This document shows positions 47,964-57,807 of a stretch of 64,000 nt of DNA, in pieces; within the stretch, counting starts at the first letter, position 1, and each line of letters starts with the position of its first letter. The stretch is from Cellulomonas sp. Leaf395 (GTDB lineage: Bacteria; Actinomycetota; Actinomycetes; Actinomycetales; Cellulomonadaceae). The stretch lies in contig NZ_LMQI01000002.1 in NCBI RefSeq assembly GCF_001424125.1, positions 124,001 through 188,000 on the forward strand, read 5' to 3'. The translations under genes were made by a program, and so were the position numbers. The notes beneath the pieces were generated by a model, which had not been told where the DNA came from, ran no database searches, and saw only the letters and a program-made list of their open reading frames with translations.

Positions 47964-49121
47964 TCAGGCGCGCGCCAGGATCTCCTGCGCGCGGGCCCGG
48001 GCCCAGACCTCGGCGGCCAGGACGGCGTCGAGCGTCAGGTCGTCCGGCGCGGTGCCCTCGTGCTCCCCGAGCACCCGCTCGACCGTCGTCACGATGTCCA
48101 GGAAGCCGATCCGGCCGGCCAGGAACGCCTCGACGCACTCCTCGTTCGCCGCGTTGTAGACCGCCGGGTGCGTCGCGGACGTGGCCACCGCCTCGCGCGC
48201 CAGCCGCACGGCCGCGAAGACGTCCTCGTCCAAGGGCTCGAAGGTCCAGGCCGTGGCCTGCGCCCAGTCGCACGGCGGCGCGACCTGCGGCACCCGGTCA
48301 GGCCACGACAGCCCGAGGGCGATGGGGAGGCGCATGTCCGGCGGCGACGCCTGTGCCAGCGTGGAGCCGTCGACGAACTCGACCATCGAGTGCACCACCG
48401 ACTGCGGGTGCACCACCACGGTGATGTCCGCGACCGGCACGTCGAACAGCAGGTGCGCCTCGATCAGCTCGAGGCCCTTGTTCATCAGCGTCGAGGAGTT
48501 GATCGTCACGACCGGGCCCATCGACCACGTGGGGTGCGCGAGCGCCTGCCGCGGGGTGACCGCCTTGACGTCGTCGTGGGACCAGCCGCGGAAGGGCCCC
48601 CCGGACGCCGTGAGGATGATCCGGCGGACCTCGGGATGGGTGCCGCCGCGCAACGCCTGCGCGATGGCCGAGTGCTCGGAGTCGACGGGCACGATCTGGT
48701 CCGGGCGCTGCCGCGCGGCGTGCACCAGCCGACCGCCCACGACGAGCGACTCCTTGTTGGCCAGCGCGAGCGTGCTGCCCGCCCGCAGGGCGGCGAGCGT
48801 CGGACCCAGCCCGACCGAGCCGGTGACGCCATTCAGGACGACGTCCGCCCCGCGACCGGCCAGCTCTGTCGACGCCTGCGGGCCCACCAGGACCTCGATC
48901 CCGGGCAGGGCGTCCCGCAGCGGCGACTCTGCGCGAGGGTCGGCGACCGCGACCGTCGACACCCCCAGCTCTCGGGCCTGCCGAACCAGCAGGTCGACGC
49001 CCCCTCCACCCGCGGACAGACCCGTCACGGAGAACCGGTCAGGGTTGCGGGTGATGACGTCGACAGCCTGGGTGCCGATGGACCCGGTGGACCCGAGGAG
49101 GACGACGCTGCGCTGTGTCAC
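47964..49121 (-). CDS. dxr: 1-deoxy-D-xylulose 5-phosphate reductoisomerase
   Basis: A 385-residue NADPH enzyme committing carbon to the MEP isoprenoid pathway. The NADPH motif [16 protein letters not shown] is at the N-terminus, the nucleotide-site region is [13 protein letters not shown], the metal/substrate motif is [10 protein letters not shown], and the flexible loop [10 protein letters not shown] and [18 protein letters not shown] are complete. I prefer the GTG at 49121; an ATG six codons upstream (49139, adding MHEDCT) is equally in frame and neither has a clear Shine-Dalgarno. Downstream genes rseP and ispG, normally adjacent, are displaced by the GABA island. Confidence 0.96.
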   Translation of the reverse strand: MTQRSVVLLGSTGSIGTQAVDVITRNPDRFSVTGLSAGGGGVDLLVRQARELGVSTVAVADPRAESPLRDALPGIEVLVGPQASTELAGRGADVVLNGVTGSVGLGPTLAALRAGSTLALANKESLVVGGRLVHAARQRPDQIVPVDSEHSAIAQALRGGTHPEVRRIILTASGGPFRGWSHDDVKAVTPRQALAHPTWSMGPVVTINSSTLMNKGLELIEAHLLFDVPVADITVVVHPQSVVHSMVEFVDGSTLAQASPPDMRLPIALGLSWPDRVPQVAPPCDWAQATAWTFEPLDEDVFAAVRLAREAVATSATHPAVYNAANEECVEAFLAGRIGFLDIVTTVERVLGEHEGTAPDDLTLDAVLAAEVWARARAQEILARA

Positions 49122-49173
49122 GGTGCAATCTTCGTGCATCGTCCGTGCGTCGAGCACCGTGCTGACTACCAGC

Positions 49174-49728
49174 TCACTCGACGCCGAGCAGAACCTCGAC
49201 CGCGCGGGCCAGGAAGGCGTCGACCGGGCCCTCCGCGTACGCGTTGCGACCCTTGCGGCGGCGGAACGTCGCGGACCGGACCTCGGCGGCCGACAGCGGG
49301 GTGCCCTTGTCGAAGTAGGCGACGAGGCGCTGGCACAGCTCGTCGACGTCGGCCGGCTCGTAGCCCTGCTGGCGACCCTCCGGCGGGGCGAACCGGTCCC
49401 CGTCGGGACGACCGAGGCGGCCGTACAGCGTGCGCGCCTGCTCGCTGAGGTGATCCATCCACCCCTGCTGGCCCTTCGTCGCGACGTACTCCGCTCGGGC
49501 CCGAGCGACGAACGCGGCCTCCAACCGGTCGAGCGCCGCGTCGACCGCCGCGGTGACGTACCCGCCTCGCACCATGTCGAACGCGACGCCACGGACGTCC
49601 TTGCTGGCCAGCCCGGAGGCCGGGCCCTGCTCGTAGACGGCGCGTGCGTGGGCGAAGAAGTCGTCGACCTCGTCCGGGTCGTACCCCTGCTTCACGCCCG
49701 AGACGGTCCGGAACATCCCGTCGCTCAC
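49174..49728 (-). CDS. DivIVA-domain-like protein with duplicated short motif
   Basis: A 184-residue protein beginning [21 protein letters not shown], the DivIVA N-terminal membrane-targeting motif, with a second related unit [23 protein letters not shown] near residue 118. Between them are helical, charged segments. Only short DivIVA repeats are present, not a long coiled coil, so polar-scaffold function is uncertain; it could be a regulator of cell-wall growth that shares the motif. The GTG overlaps the rlmN stop (GTGA), making it the next gene of that operon. It lies 52 nt upstream of dxr. Confidence 0.84.
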   Translation of the reverse strand: MSDGMFRTVSGVKQGYDPDEVDDFFAHARAVYEQGPASGLASKDVRGVAFDMVRGGYVTAAVDAALDRLEAAFVARARAEYVATKGQQGWMDHLSEQARTLYGRLGRPDGDRFAPPEGRQQGYEPADVDELCQRLVAYFDKGTPLSAAEVRSATFRRRKGRNAYAEGPVDAFLARAVEVLLGVE

Positions 49729-50852
49729 TCGTCCTCCTCCGCTGCCAGCTGTCCGCAGGCGCCGTCGATCTCACTGCCGCGCGTGTCCCGGATAGTCGTC
49801 GGGATCCCGTGCGCCCGCAAGCGTGCCACGAACTCCTGCTCGACCCGGGGATCGCTCGCGGTCCACTTCGAGCCCGGCGTCGGGTTCAGCGGGATCGGGT
49901 TGCAGTGCACCCAGCCGCGACCGCGGGCGTTGAGCTTCTCCCCCAGGAGGTCCGCGCGCCAGGCGTGGTCGTTGATGTCCCGGATCAGCGCGTACTCGAT
50001 GGAGACGCGCCGGCCGGTGATCTCGAAGTAGCGGTGCGCGGAGTCGAGCGCCTCGTCGACGCTCCAGCGCGTGTTCACCGGCACCAGCTCGCTGCGCAGC
50101 TCGTCGTCCGGGGCGTGCAGCGACAGGGCGAGCGTGACCGGGATGCCCTCCTTGGCGAGGCGGTCCATCGCCGGCACCATCCCGACGGTCGAGACGGTCA
50201 CGTTCCGGGCTGACATGCCGAGGCCGTCGGGTGCCGGGGCGACCAGGCGCCGGACGGTCTCCATCACGGACTTGTAGTTGGCGAGCGGCTCGCCCATGCC
50301 CATGAACACGACGTTGCTCAGGCGGGTCGGACCGCCGGGCACCTCACCGTCGGCCAGCGAGCGCGCCGCCGCACGGACCTGCTCGACGATCTCCGCCGTG
50401 GACAGGTTGCGCGTCAGACCGAGCTGGCCCGTCGCGCAGAACGAGCACGCGAGCCCGCAGCCCGCCTGGCTCGAGACGCACAGCGTCGTGCGGTTGGCGT
50501 ACCGCATCAGGACGGACTCGACCTTCGCGCCGTCGAACAGGTGCCACAGCGTCTTGACCGTGGTGCCCTTGTCCGCCGTCTGCGTGCGGTGCGCCGTCAG
50601 CAGCTGCGGGAACAGGCCCTCGACCAGCTTGTCCCGCGTCGCCTTCGGCAGGTCCGTCATCAGGGCCGGGTCGTTGGTGAGGTGCGTGAAGTAGTGCGTC
50701 GCCAGCTGCTTGGCGCGGAACGGCTTCTCGCCCAGCTCGGTGACAGCCTCGATCCGCTGCTCGGGCGTGAGGTCGACGAAGTGCTTGGGTGGCTTGCCCC
50801 GGGGTCCCCGGCTGGGCGAGGAAAGGTCGAGGCGCACGGGTGTACCGGTCAT
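49725..50852 (-). CDS. rlmN: Dual-specificity RNA methyltransferase RlmN
   Basis: A 375-residue radical-SAM enzyme that methylates C2 of A2503 in 23S rRNA and A37 of some tRNAs. The [4Fe-4S] motif CxxxCxxC is in [15 protein letters not shown], the SAM motif region is [11 protein letters not shown], and the C-terminal cysteine lies in [12 protein letters not shown]; two catalytic cysteines are therefore present. The N-terminal helical domain binds RNA. It follows cdsA by 31 nt and overlaps the DivIVA-like gene. Length is typical. There is no sign of Cfr-type resistance divergence. Confidence 0.97.
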   Translation of the reverse strand: MTGTPVRLDLSSPSRGPRGKPPKHFVDLTPEQRIEAVTELGEKPFRAKQLATHYFTHLTNDPALMTDLPKATRDKLVEGLFPQLLTAHRTQTADKGTTVKTLWHLFDGAKVESVLMRYANRTTLCVSSQAGCGLACSFCATGQLGLTRNLSTAEIVEQVRAAARSLADGEVPGGPTRLSNVVFMGMGEPLANYKSVMETVRRLVAPAPDGLGMSARNVTVSTVGMVPAMDRLAKEGIPVTLALSLHAPDDELRSELVPVNTRWSVDEALDSAHRYFEITGRRVSIEYALIRDINDHAWRADLLGEKLNARGRGWVHCNPIPLNPTPGSKWTASDPRVEQEFVARLRAHGIPTTIRDTRGSEIDGACGQLAAEEDE

Positions 50853-50883
50853 AGCCGTGTACCCCCTCTCGGACTAGGAAGTG

Positions 50884-51726
50884 TCACGCGGGCTGGAAGA
50901 CCGTGAGGACCACGTACACGGCGGGGGCGGTCAGGACGAGCGAGTCGAGCCGGTCCAGCAGGCCGCCGTGGCCCGGCACCAGCCGACCCATGTCCTTGAG
51001 CTCGAGGTCGCGCTTGAGCAGCGACTCGGAGAGGTCGCCGAGCGTGGCGGTCACCACCGTGGCCAGGCCGAGGATCACGCCGACCAGCGGCTCCCCGTCG
51101 AACGCGACCTGCACACCCACCACGCCGACGACGCACGCGAGCACAAGCGAGCCGGCCAGGCCCTCCCAGGTCTTCTTCGGGCTCACCGACGGAGCGAGGG
51201 GGTGCCTGCCGAGCAGGACGCCCACCGTGTACCCGCCGACGTCGCTGGCGACGCACAGGAGGATGAACAGCATCACGCGGGCAGCGCCGTCGGGCTCGGC
51301 GAGCATCATCATGACGAAGCCGCCGAGGAACGGCAGGTACGCCGCCGCGAACGCCCCCGCGGTCGCGTCCCGCAGGGCGGGCTGGCCGCTCCCGTCGAGC
51401 ACCCGCCAGACGACGACACCGCCGACGGTCAGCATGAACGCGACGAACAGCGCCTCGGGTCCGGCGGTGTACGCCGACACCAGGATGCCGACCGAGCCCA
51501 CCAGGAGCGGGAGCAGCGGGAGGTGGATGTTGCGGCGCGTGAACGCCTGCGCCAGCTCCCAGAGCCCGGCCCCGACCGCCAGGACGGCGACGACCGCGAA
51601 CGCCTCCTTGCGGATGAACAGCGACGCGACCACCGCGACGAGCATGGCGACGCCGACCACGATCGCGACCGGGAGGTCACGACCGGGGCGCGGGGTCCGG
51701 GTGGAGGCGATGGCTGTCTGACTCAT
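50884..51726 (-). CDS. cdsA: Phosphatidate cytidylyltransferase
   Basis: A 280-residue membrane enzyme making CDP-diacylglycerol, the precursor of anionic phospholipids. About eight hydrophobic helices are visible, and the C-terminal signature LSESLLKRDLELKDMG continues as RLVPGHGGLLDRLDSL, containing the catalytic aspartates. VSPKKTWEGLAGSL is the other conserved cytosolic loop. The ATG overlaps the frr stop (ATGA). The order frr-cdsA-rlmN is conserved in actinobacteria. No anomalies are seen. Confidence 0.97.
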   Translation of the reverse strand: MSQTAIASTRTPRPGRDLPVAIVVGVAMLVAVVASLFIRKEAFAVVAVLAVGAGLWELAQAFTRRNIHLPLLPLLVGSVGILVSAYTAGPEALFVAFMLTVGGVVVWRVLDGSGQPALRDATAGAFAAAYLPFLGGFVMMMLAEPDGAARVMLFILLCVASDVGGYTVGVLLGRHPLAPSVSPKKTWEGLAGSLVLACVVGVVGVQVAFDGEPLVGVILGLATVVTATLGDLSESLLKRDLELKDMGRLVPGHGGLLDRLDSLVLTAPAVYVVLTVFQPA

Positions 51727-52283
51727 CAGACCTCGAGGAGCTCGTTCTCCTTGGACGCGAGCAGGTGGTCGATGAGGTCCACGTGCTTCTTCGTCAAGGA
51801 CTCGAGCTCCTTCTCCGCACGAGAGACCTCGTCCTCGCCGGCCTCACCGTCCTTGACGATGCGGTCCAGCTCCTCCTTGGCCCGCCGCCGGACGTTGCGC
51901 ACCGAGATGCGGGCGTCCTCCGCCTTGGACTTCGCGAGCTTGACGAAGTCCTTGCGGCGCTCCTGCGTGAGGGCGGGCAGGACGATGCGGATGACGTTGC
52001 CGTCGTTGGTCGGGTTCACGCCCAGGTCCGAGTCGCGCAGCGCCTTCTCGATCGCGACGGTCGACGACTTGTCGAACGGCGAGACGAGGATCGTGCGTGC
52101 CTCGGTGACGTTGAACGACGCCAGCTGCTGGAGCGGCGTCGGGCTGCCGTAGTAGTCGACGAACACCTTGGAGAACATCGCGGCGTTGGCCCGACCGGTG
52201 CGGATCGTCGAGAAGTCCTCCTTGGCGACCTCGACGGCCTTGTCCATCTTCTCTTCAGCCTCGAAGAGGGTCTCGTCGATCAC
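51726..52283 (-). CDS. frr: Ribosome recycling factor
   Basis: A 185-residue protein that splits post-termination ribosomes with EF-G. The two-domain fold is clear: long helices [20 protein letters not shown] and the hinge region [19 protein letters not shown], and the C-terminal helix ending [16 protein letters not shown]. It is 57 nt downstream of pyrH and overlaps cdsA. Size and sequence are fully typical, and the usual pyrH-frr-cdsA order is kept. Confidence 0.98.
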   Translation of the reverse strand: MIDETLFEAEEKMDKAVEVAKEDFSTIRTGRANAAMFSKVFVDYYGSPTPLQQLASFNVTEARTILVSPFDKSSTVAIEKALRDSDLGVNPTNDGNVIRIVLPALTQERRKDFVKLAKSKAEDARISVRNVRRRAKEELDRIVKDGEAGEDEVSRAEKELESLTKKHVDLIDHLLASKENELLEV

Positions 52284-52339
52284 CGGAGCTCCTTCGTGCG
52301 AATTGTCGTCGGGGGTCGTTCTGTGCTGTGCCGAGCTGC

Positions 52340-53083
52340 TCAGCTTGCCGTGATCAGCGTGCCGATCTTCTCACCCTGGAGGGCTCGGGTGACGTTTCCG
52401 GCCTCCTCGAGGCCGAAGACCCGCATCCGCACGTCGTTGTCACGGCACAGGCTGAGCGCCGACCCGTCCATGACGCCCAGGTCGTTGACCAGTGCGTCCG
52501 TGTACGTCAGGTGCTCCAGCTTCACGGCGTCCGGGTCGGTCCGCGGGTCCGCGGAGTACACGCCGTCGACGCCGTTCTTGCCCATGAGGACCTCGTGGCA
52601 GTGCGTCTCGAGCGCGCGCTGCACGCTCACGGTGTCCGTCGAGAAGTACGGCATGCCGGCACCGGCGCCGAAGATGACGACGCGGCCCTTCTCCAGGTGC
52701 CGGATGGCCCGCAGCGGGATGTACGGCTCCGCCACCTGGCCCATCGCGATCGCGGTCTGCACACGGGTGCTCACGCCGGCCTGCTCGAGGAAGTCCTGGA
52801 GCGCCAGGCAGTTCATGACCGTGCCGAGCATGCCCATGTAGTCGGCACGCGCACGGTCGAGGCCGCGCTGCGAGAGCTCGGCGCCACGGAAGAAGTTGCC
52901 CCCGCCGACGACGATCGCGACCTGGACACCGGCGCGGACCGCGACGGCGATCTCGGCGGCGACGCGCTGGACGACGTCGGCCGCGAGGCCCACGTCACCA
53001 CCACCGAACGTCTCGCCGGACAGCTTGAGCAGGACGCGCCGGTCCGGCACGGCCCCGCGGGTCGACTCGCGGTCCAGGGTCAC
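52340..53083 (-). CDS. pyrH: UMP kinase
   Basis: A 247-residue amino-acid-kinase-fold enzyme converting UMP to UDP with ATP; bacterial PyrH is hexameric and inhibited by UTP. The motifs [27 protein letters not shown] and [22 protein letters not shown] are present, and [15 protein letters not shown] marks the nucleotide site. A short basic N-terminal extension ([13 protein letters not shown]) precedes the fold. CTGGAGG is 7 nt before the GTG at 53083. A terminator separates it from tsf. Confidence 0.97.
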   Translation of the reverse strand: MTLDRESTRGAVPDRRVLLKLSGETFGGGDVGLAADVVQRVAAEIAVAVRAGVQVAIVVGGGNFFRGAELSQRGLDRARADYMGMLGTVMNCLALQDFLEQAGVSTRVQTAIAMGQVAEPYIPLRAIRHLEKGRVVIFGAGAGMPYFSTDTVSVQRALETHCHEVLMGKNGVDGVYSADPRTDPDAVKLEHLTYTDALVNDLGVMDGSALSLCRDNDVRMRVFGLEEAGNVTRALQGEKIGTLITAS

Positions 53084-53116
53084 GGCGCCTCCAGGAGAGT
53101 TGGGTCGGGCTGGTCG

Positions 53117-53156
53117 CGACGGTGGCCCCGACCCCGCAGGGCCGGGGCCACCGTCG
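53117..53156 (-). terminator. Terminator after tsf
   Basis: CGACGGTGGCCCCG pairs with CGGGGCCACCGTCG as a perfect 14-bp stem with a 12-nt loop, starting 12 nt after the tsf stop. It separates rpsB-tsf from pyrH-frr-cdsA. No U tract follows. Confidence 0.85.
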
Positions 53157-53167
53157 ATCACCTGAGG

Positions 53168-54013
53168 TCAGGCTCCCACGCGGTAACGGACGAAGCCCGT
53201 CAGCGTGCCGCCGGCCTCGGCGAGAACCTGCGCGACCGTCTTCTTGTTGTCCTTGGCGAACGCCTGCTCGAGCAGGACGTTCTCCTTGAAGAAGCCGTTG
53301 AGGCGGCCCTCGATGATCTTCGGCAGCGCGGCCTCGGGCTTGCCCTCGTTGCGGGCCGTCTCCTCGGCGATGTGGCGCTCGTTCGCGACGACGTCGGCCG
53401 AGACCTCCTCGCGCGTGAGGTACGTGGGCGAGAACGCCGCGATGTGCGTCGCGATGTCCCGGGCCACACCGGCGCCGGCCGCGTCGGTCGCGACGAGCAC
53501 GCCGACCTGCGGGGGCAGGTCCTTGCTGACCTTGTGCAGGTAGACCTCGACGTGCTCGCCGGCCACACGGGCCAGGCGGCGCACGACCACGCGCTCACCC
53601 AGGGTGGCGGCAGTCTCGTCGACGATCGTCTGGACGCTCGTGCCGTCGACCTCGGTGGCCAGCAGCGCGTCCGCGTCACGGGCCGGGGAGTCGACCGCGG
53701 CCGCGAGGACGCGGGCGGCGAGTGCCACGAAGTTCGGGCTCTTCGCGACGAAGTCCGTCTCCGAGTTGACCTCGACGAGCACGCCCGTCTGGCCCTCGCC
53801 GTCAGCCGTCGGGCCGACGTGCGCGGCGACGAGGCCGTCCGAGGCCGAGCGGCCCTCGCGCTTGCCGACGCCCTTGAGGCCCTTGACGCGGATGAGCTCG
53901 AGCGCCTTGTCGGTGTCGCCGTCGGCCTCCTCGAGCGCCTTCTTGACGTCCATCATTCCGGCACCGGTCTTCTCGCGCAGCGCCTTGATGTCTGCGAGCG
54001 AGTAGTTCGCCAT
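53168..54013 (-). CDS. tsf: Elongation factor Ts
   Basis: A 281-residue guanine-nucleotide exchange factor for EF-Tu. The UBA-like N-terminus MANYSLADIKALREKTGAGMM is followed by DVKKALEEADGDTDKALELI and the conserved core VELNSETDFVAK-type sequence seen as VEVNSETDFVAKSPNFVALA. The C-terminal dimerisation module includes YLHKVSKDLPPQVGVLV. The ATG at 54013 is right for the family; the longer frame would add unrelated residues. It lies 109 nt after rpsB, with a hairpin in between. Confidence 0.98.
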   Translation of the reverse strand: MANYSLADIKALREKTGAGMMDVKKALEEADGDTDKALELIRVKGLKGVGKREGRSASDGLVAAHVGPTADGEGQTGVLVEVNSETDFVAKSPNFVALAARVLAAAVDSPARDADALLATEVDGTSVQTIVDETAATLGERVVVRRLARVAGEHVEVYLHKVSKDLPPQVGVLVATDAAGAGVARDIATHIAAFSPTYLTREEVSADVVANERHIAEETARNEGKPEAALPKIIEGRLNGFFKENVLLEQAFAKDNKKTVAQVLAEAGGTLTGFVRYRVGA

Positions 54014-54080
54014 CAGTCGTGTCCGTTCCTCGTGTGTCGTGACGTTGATGCGGGACCTCAACGGTCCGGTGACGTGCCGC

Positions 54081-54115
54081 GGTGCCGGCGACCCCGTCGA
54101 GGGGCCACCGGCACC
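54081..54115 (-). terminator. Hairpin between rpsB and tsf
   Basis: GGTGCCGG pairs with CCGGCACC and an inner CCCC with GGGG, leaving a small asymmetric bulge. It starts 7 nt after the rpsB stop. Since rpsB-tsf are normally co-transcribed, it may attenuate tsf or stabilise the rpsB mRNA rather than end transcription fully. Confidence 0.65.
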
Positions 54116-54122
54116 GGCAGGA

Positions 54123-55169
54123 TCACTTGGAGTCGGCGTCGCCCTCGGCGGCAGCCTCGTCGGCGGCCGGCTCGGCCGCCTCGGTCTGAACCTCAGCCTC
54201 GACCTCGGCCGCAGCCACGTCCTCGGTCACGGCCTCCGCGACGACCTCGTCGGCCAGAGCCTCGGCGACGACCTCGTCTGCCACGGGGTCGGTCACGACC
54301 TCGGCAGCGGCGGTCTCCTCGGCGAGCTCGGTCGTCGCCTCGGCGACGGCCTCGGTCGCGTCGGCCGCGACAGCGGCACCGGCCAGGTCGGCCTCGGCGC
54401 CGGCGAGCAGCTCGCGCTCCCACTCGGCGAGCGGCTCGGCGTCGGCCGGGGCACCCTCGGCGGCCGCGGTGCGACCCGAGTGGCGCTTCAGGAGACCGTC
54501 GGCCGCGGCGTCCGCGATGACGCGGGTCAGCAGCTGGACGGCGCGGATCGCGTCGTCGTTGCCCGGGATCGGGTAGTCGACGACGTCCGGGTCGCAGTTG
54601 GTGTCGAGGATCGCGACGACGGGGATGCCGAGCTTGCGCGCCTCGTTGACCGCGAGGTGCTCCTTGTTCGTGTCGACGATCCACACGGCCGAGGGGACCT
54701 TGGCCATGTCACGGATGCCACCGAGCGTCTTGGCCAGCTTGTCCTTCTCGCGGCGCAGGACGAGCAGCTCCTTCTTCGTGAGGTTGGAGCCCGCCACGTC
54801 GTCGAAGTCGATCTGCTCGAGCTCCTTGAGGCGCTGGAGACGCTTGTGCACCGTGCTGAAGTTGGTGAGCATGCCACCGAGCCAGCGCTGGTTGACGTAC
54901 GGCATGCCGACGCGGGCGGCCTGGTCGGCGACCGGCTCCTGCGCCTGCTTCTTGGTGCCGACGAACAGGATCGTGCCACCGTGTGCGACGGTCTGGCTGA
55001 CGAAGTCGTAGGCGTTGTCGATGTACGACAGCGACTGCTGCAGGTCGACGATGTAGATGCCGTTGCGCTCGGTGAAGATGAAGCGCTTCATCTTGGGGTT
55101 CCAGCGGCGGGTCTGGTGTCCGAAGTGGACACCGCTCTCGAGCAGCTGGCGCATGGTCACGACGGCCAT
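54123..55169 (-). CDS. rpsB: 30S ribosomal protein S2 with acidic C-terminal extension
   Basis: A 348-residue S2. The ribosomal core (about 1-235) starts [20 protein letters not shown] and includes [38 protein letters not shown] and [20 protein letters not shown]. The last 110 residues are a low-complexity tail rich in Ala, Glu, Asp and Val with no aromatic residues, predicted disordered. Actinobacterial S2 tails vary in length and this is at the long side. GGAAGGA precedes the ATG. Its transcript seems to have a leader of about 260 nt. Confidence 0.97.
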   Translation of the reverse strand: MAVVTMRQLLESGVHFGHQTRRWNPKMKRFIFTERNGIYIVDLQQSLSYIDNAYDFVSQTVAHGGTILFVGTKKQAQEPVADQAARVGMPYVNQRWLGGMLTNFSTVHKRLQRLKELEQIDFDDVAGSNLTKKELLVLRREKDKLAKTLGGIRDMAKVPSAVWIVDTNKEHLAVNEARKLGIPVVAILDTNCDPDVVDYPIPGNDDAIRAVQLLTRVIADAAADGLLKRHSGRTAAAEGAPADAEPLAEWERELLAGAEADLAGAAVAADATEAVAEATTELAEETAAAEVVTDPVADEVVAEALADEVVAEAVTEDVAAAEVEAEVQTEAAEPAADEAAAEGDADSK

Positions 55170-55656
55170 GGCACGTCCTTCCGGCGCGCACCGCGAGGTG
55201 CACGCGTCAAGGCGGACCCGATTTCCGCGGGCCCGCATCTCGGTTGTCGGCTCCGACCAGCTGGCCGGCGCCCCTGGCGCCATGTCGTCGTCCGCTCCGG
55301 CGCCAGCCACGTGGGCAGGTGCTCGGACCGCTGCGGAGATCGACCCCGTCCTGGTCCTGGTCGGCACTGAGCCGTAGGTCCGGTGATCGGGTGGATGACG
55401 CGCGAAGTCGACCGGTACGGACCGGTCGCACTCGAAGTCTAGCCGATCACCACCCCAGCTCAGCACAGGGTGGCTGGATACCAGCGAGAGCGCCTGGCAG
55501 CGCCCGCATCGGCAGCCCGGGCCCCTCGCCGCATCTGCACTCGGAACGGTCGACGCGGGGTCGGCGAGCCGACCACAGCCCACCCGGGCGTTGCGTCCTC
55601 CACACGGCTGCCGTCATCGTCCCCGACCAGCACCTGCGCCGCCGACGATCGCCGTC
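55170..55656. promoter_or_regulatory. 487-nt region between divergent rpsB and M23 genes, with candidate rpsB promoter
   Basis: No credible gene lies here. On the minus strand TAGACT (+ coordinates 55436-55441) is the best -10 hexamer, implying an rpsB leader of about 260 nt. A 9-bp inverted repeat, GGTGATCGG (55382-55390) and CCGATCACC (55443-55451), encloses that hexamer and the initial transcribed region. Inside it GACCGGT/ACCGGTC (55410-55427) is a 7-bp hairpin. Towards the M23 gene I see only GACGAT, 7 nt before its ATG. Confidence 0.5.
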
Positions 55657-56220
55657 ATGACCCGAGGAACTCCCACCGCTCGCCTGGCCGCCACGCTCGG
55701 CACCCTCACCGTGCTGCTCAGCCTGGTGGTCGTCGCCGCAGCGTCGGCGGGCTCTGCCGGTCCACCAGGATCGCCGACACCGGCCGGGACGTACCGTCTG
55801 CCCCTCGCAGGGACGGCGGACGTGGTGCGCGCCTTCGAGCCTCCGCCCGCACGCTGGGCAGCCGGGCACCGTGGCGTCGACCTGCGATCGACCTTCGGTG
55901 CGGAGGTGGTCTCCCCCGTCGCCGGGGTGGTCACGTACGCGGGCACCGTGGGCGGTCGACCGGTCGTGACGGTGACCGACGCCGAAGGCAGGCGGTCGAG
56001 CCTCGAACCCCTCGTGCCGAGCGTCGGGGTCGGTGACCTCGTCCCGGCCGGGGCGCGCCTCGGCACCCTCGCCGTCGAGGGCTCCCACTGCGCTCCGAGC
56101 ACGTGCCTGCACTGGGGTGTGCGGATCGCGGACAACGACTACATCGACCCGTTCAGCCTGCTCGCCGGTGCGGGACCGGTGGTGCTGCTCCCGCTCGACC
56201 CCGAGGCTGTGACCCGGTGA
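55657..56220 (+). CDS. M23-family peptidoglycan endopeptidase
   Basis: A 187-residue secreted protein. The signal segment TLGTLTVLLSLVVVAAASAGSAG (residues 13-35) ends with an AxA-like cut. The LytM/M23 fold follows: AGHRGVDLRSTFGAEVVSPVAGVV has the first zinc His and Asp, and CLHWGVRI the last His. The family usually has HxHxG here; the first of those positions is Cys (TCLHW), which some actinobacterial members share and which may reduce metal binding. It is divergent from rpsB, a conserved arrangement. No lysozyme or LysM module is attached. Confidence 0.92.
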   Translation: MTRGTPTARLAATLGTLTVLLSLVVVAAASAGSAGPPGSPTPAGTYRLPLAGTADVVRAFEPPPARWAAGHRGVDLRSTFGAEVVSPVAGVVTYAGTVGGRPVVTVTDAEGRRSSLEPLVPSVGVGDLVPAGARLGTLAVEGSHCAPSTCLHWGVRIADNDYIDPFSLLAGAGPVVLLPLDPEAVTR

Positions 56221-56290
56221 GTCCGGTCAGCCGTCTCGCTCTCGTCCGCTGCCGACGCCGAGAGCCGTCGCCGTGCCGCGGCGTGGGCGG

Positions 56291-57223
56291 TCAGGCGCGC
56301 TCGGCCTCGACGAGACGGGTGCGGAGCCGGACCATCGCTGCGGTGTGCATCTGCGAGATGCGGGACTCGGTGACACCGAGGACGCGACCGATCTCGGCGA
56401 GCGTCATGCCCTCGTAGTAGTAGAGGACGACGACGATGCGCTCGCGCTCGCCGAGACACTCGATCGCGCGGGCCAGGAGGAACTTCGTCTCGGCCGCCTC
56501 GATCGAGCTGGCGGGGTCGAGTGTGCGGTCGTCACCGAGCGTGTCACCGAGGGAGACGCCGCCGGGGCGGTCGTCGCCGCCGCCGAGCAGCTCGTCCAGC
56601 GCCGCGACGTTCACCGTCGAGAGCTGGGAGTAGATCGCGCGCAGGTCCTCGACCGGCAGCTCGAGATGCCGGGCGACCTCGTCCTCGGTCGGCGTGCGGT
56701 GAAGCTTGGCCTCGAGCTCGGCATACGCGCGGTCGACGGAGCGGGCCTTGGTGCGGACCGAGCGCGGCACCCAGTCCATCGCGCGCAGCTCGTCGATGAT
56801 CGCACCGCGGATCCGGGACGAGGCGTACGACTCGAACTTCACGGAGCGGTCCGTCTGGTACTTCTCGATGGCGTCGATCAGGCCGAACATGCCGTAGGAG
56901 ACCAGGTCGGCCTGTTCCACGGTGCTCGGCAGGCGCATGCCGACCCGGCCGGCGACTGCCGCCACGAGCGGGGCGTAGTGCAGGATCAGGCCCTCACGGG
57001 CAGCGGCGGACGGCGTCGCCTTGTAGTCCTCCCACAGCGCGTCGATCTCCTCGACGGAGCGGCTCGGCGCCACCGGGGTCCGGGGGGCAGGCACTCCGCG
57101 AGTGATCGGGGCCGACCGGGGCTGCGGGATGACGCCCTCGGGCGCGGTGCTGGTCCGGCGGGTGCGCACCGGGAAGGCGGCGTCCAGCTGCGTCGTCATC
57201 GTCGACTCCATCGTCTTCGTCAT
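56291..57223 (-). CDS. whiG: RNA polymerase sigma factor WhiG/FliA type
   Basis: A 310-residue alternative sigma-70 of the sigma-28 branch that directs motility or sporulation genes. Region 2 is [36 protein letters not shown] and [18 protein letters not shown]; region 3 follows; region 4 ends [26 protein letters not shown]. The N-terminal 50 residues are disordered and Pro/Arg-rich. The ATG at 57223 overlaps the stop of an xerC-like remnant (ATGA); a start at 57199 has GGAG at good spacing and is also possible. Anti-sigma or flagellar genes are not in the window. Confidence 0.95.
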   Translation of the reverse strand: MTKTMESTMTTQLDAAFPVRTRRTSTAPEGVIPQPRSAPITRGVPAPRTPVAPSRSVEEIDALWEDYKATPSAAAREGLILHYAPLVAAVAGRVGMRLPSTVEQADLVSYGMFGLIDAIEKYQTDRSVKFESYASSRIRGAIIDELRAMDWVPRSVRTKARSVDRAYAELEAKLHRTPTEDEVARHLELPVEDLRAIYSQLSTVNVAALDELLGGGDDRPGGVSLGDTLGDDRTLDPASSIEAAETKFLLARAIECLGERERIVVVLYYYEGMTLAEIGRVLGVTESRISQMHTAAMVRLRTRLVEAERA

Positions 57224-57657
57224 GCTCGGGGGTGCGCTGGCTGAGGAGCCGAGCAGAGTCGCTCGGCAGAGACATCGATGGAGCGCGGCGTCGCGGCGAG
57301 GATCGCGTGACCGAGGAACTGCTGGACGCTGTGCGCGGCCGAGCCACCCTTGAGGACGAGGGCAGCACCGGTGTGGCTGAGCGTGTGGGGCGTCACGTCG
57401 TCGACGCTCGAGAGTGCAGCGACGGAGTGGACGACCGAGCGGGCCGTCCGACCGTGCCGCGAGGAATGACCGGGAAGAAGATCGACAGCACCGAGAAATG
57501 TACGGTTCGCGTGCCCGGACATTGCCCGCTGAGCACCCAGGCGGGCCGAGAACTCCGACCGCAGGAGCGCCTGATCAGGCGTCCCCGTCGCGACCTCGAT
57601 GCTGTCCATGTGAGTACGGTGACCTGAAACACAGCCGGTCACAAGAAGCACTTTCAC
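57220..57657 (-). pseudogene. xerC: Decayed xerC remnant (C-terminal half of a tyrosine recombinase)
   Basis: A 145-codon open frame matches the end of XerC: FLGA (near residue 54), [60 protein letters not shown] and the terminal AHPRA. Two catalytic positions are lost: the HxLRH arginine is Ser (HTLSH), and the tyrosine of the TxxYTHVS motif is Ser (TPRSIDVS). The N-terminal SAM-like domain is missing, and only 584 nt separate whiG from dprA where a 900-nt gene is expected. Its stop overlaps the whiG ATG. The inverted repeat GTGACC/GGTCAC (57619-57642) lies in its upstream half. It may still be translated as a short protein. Confidence 0.8.
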
Positions 57658-57807
57658 CTGCCCGGCCTAACGGTGGGCGAATCCCGGTGAATGTCCGATT
57701 CTTCGACGAACAATGGCCCGAATGCGCGTTTTTTTCACCCGGAGAACTTCTCACCCACACTTCATCCGCGACGCCTTCCGGCGCGCCTCCTGGACAGCGT
57801 GCCGCCG

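Noticed and set aside
57220..57657. Phage integrase fragment marking a prophage or island end
   Set aside because: The residues match XerC rather than a phage integrase, the end AHPRA and the place between dprA and whiG fit the chromosomal xerC, and no tRNA or attachment repeat is nearby.
57713..57760. T-run (GCGTTTTTTTC) considered as a rho-independent terminator
   Set aside because: On the plus strand no gene ends there, and on the minus strand it is an A-run with no convincing stem before it.
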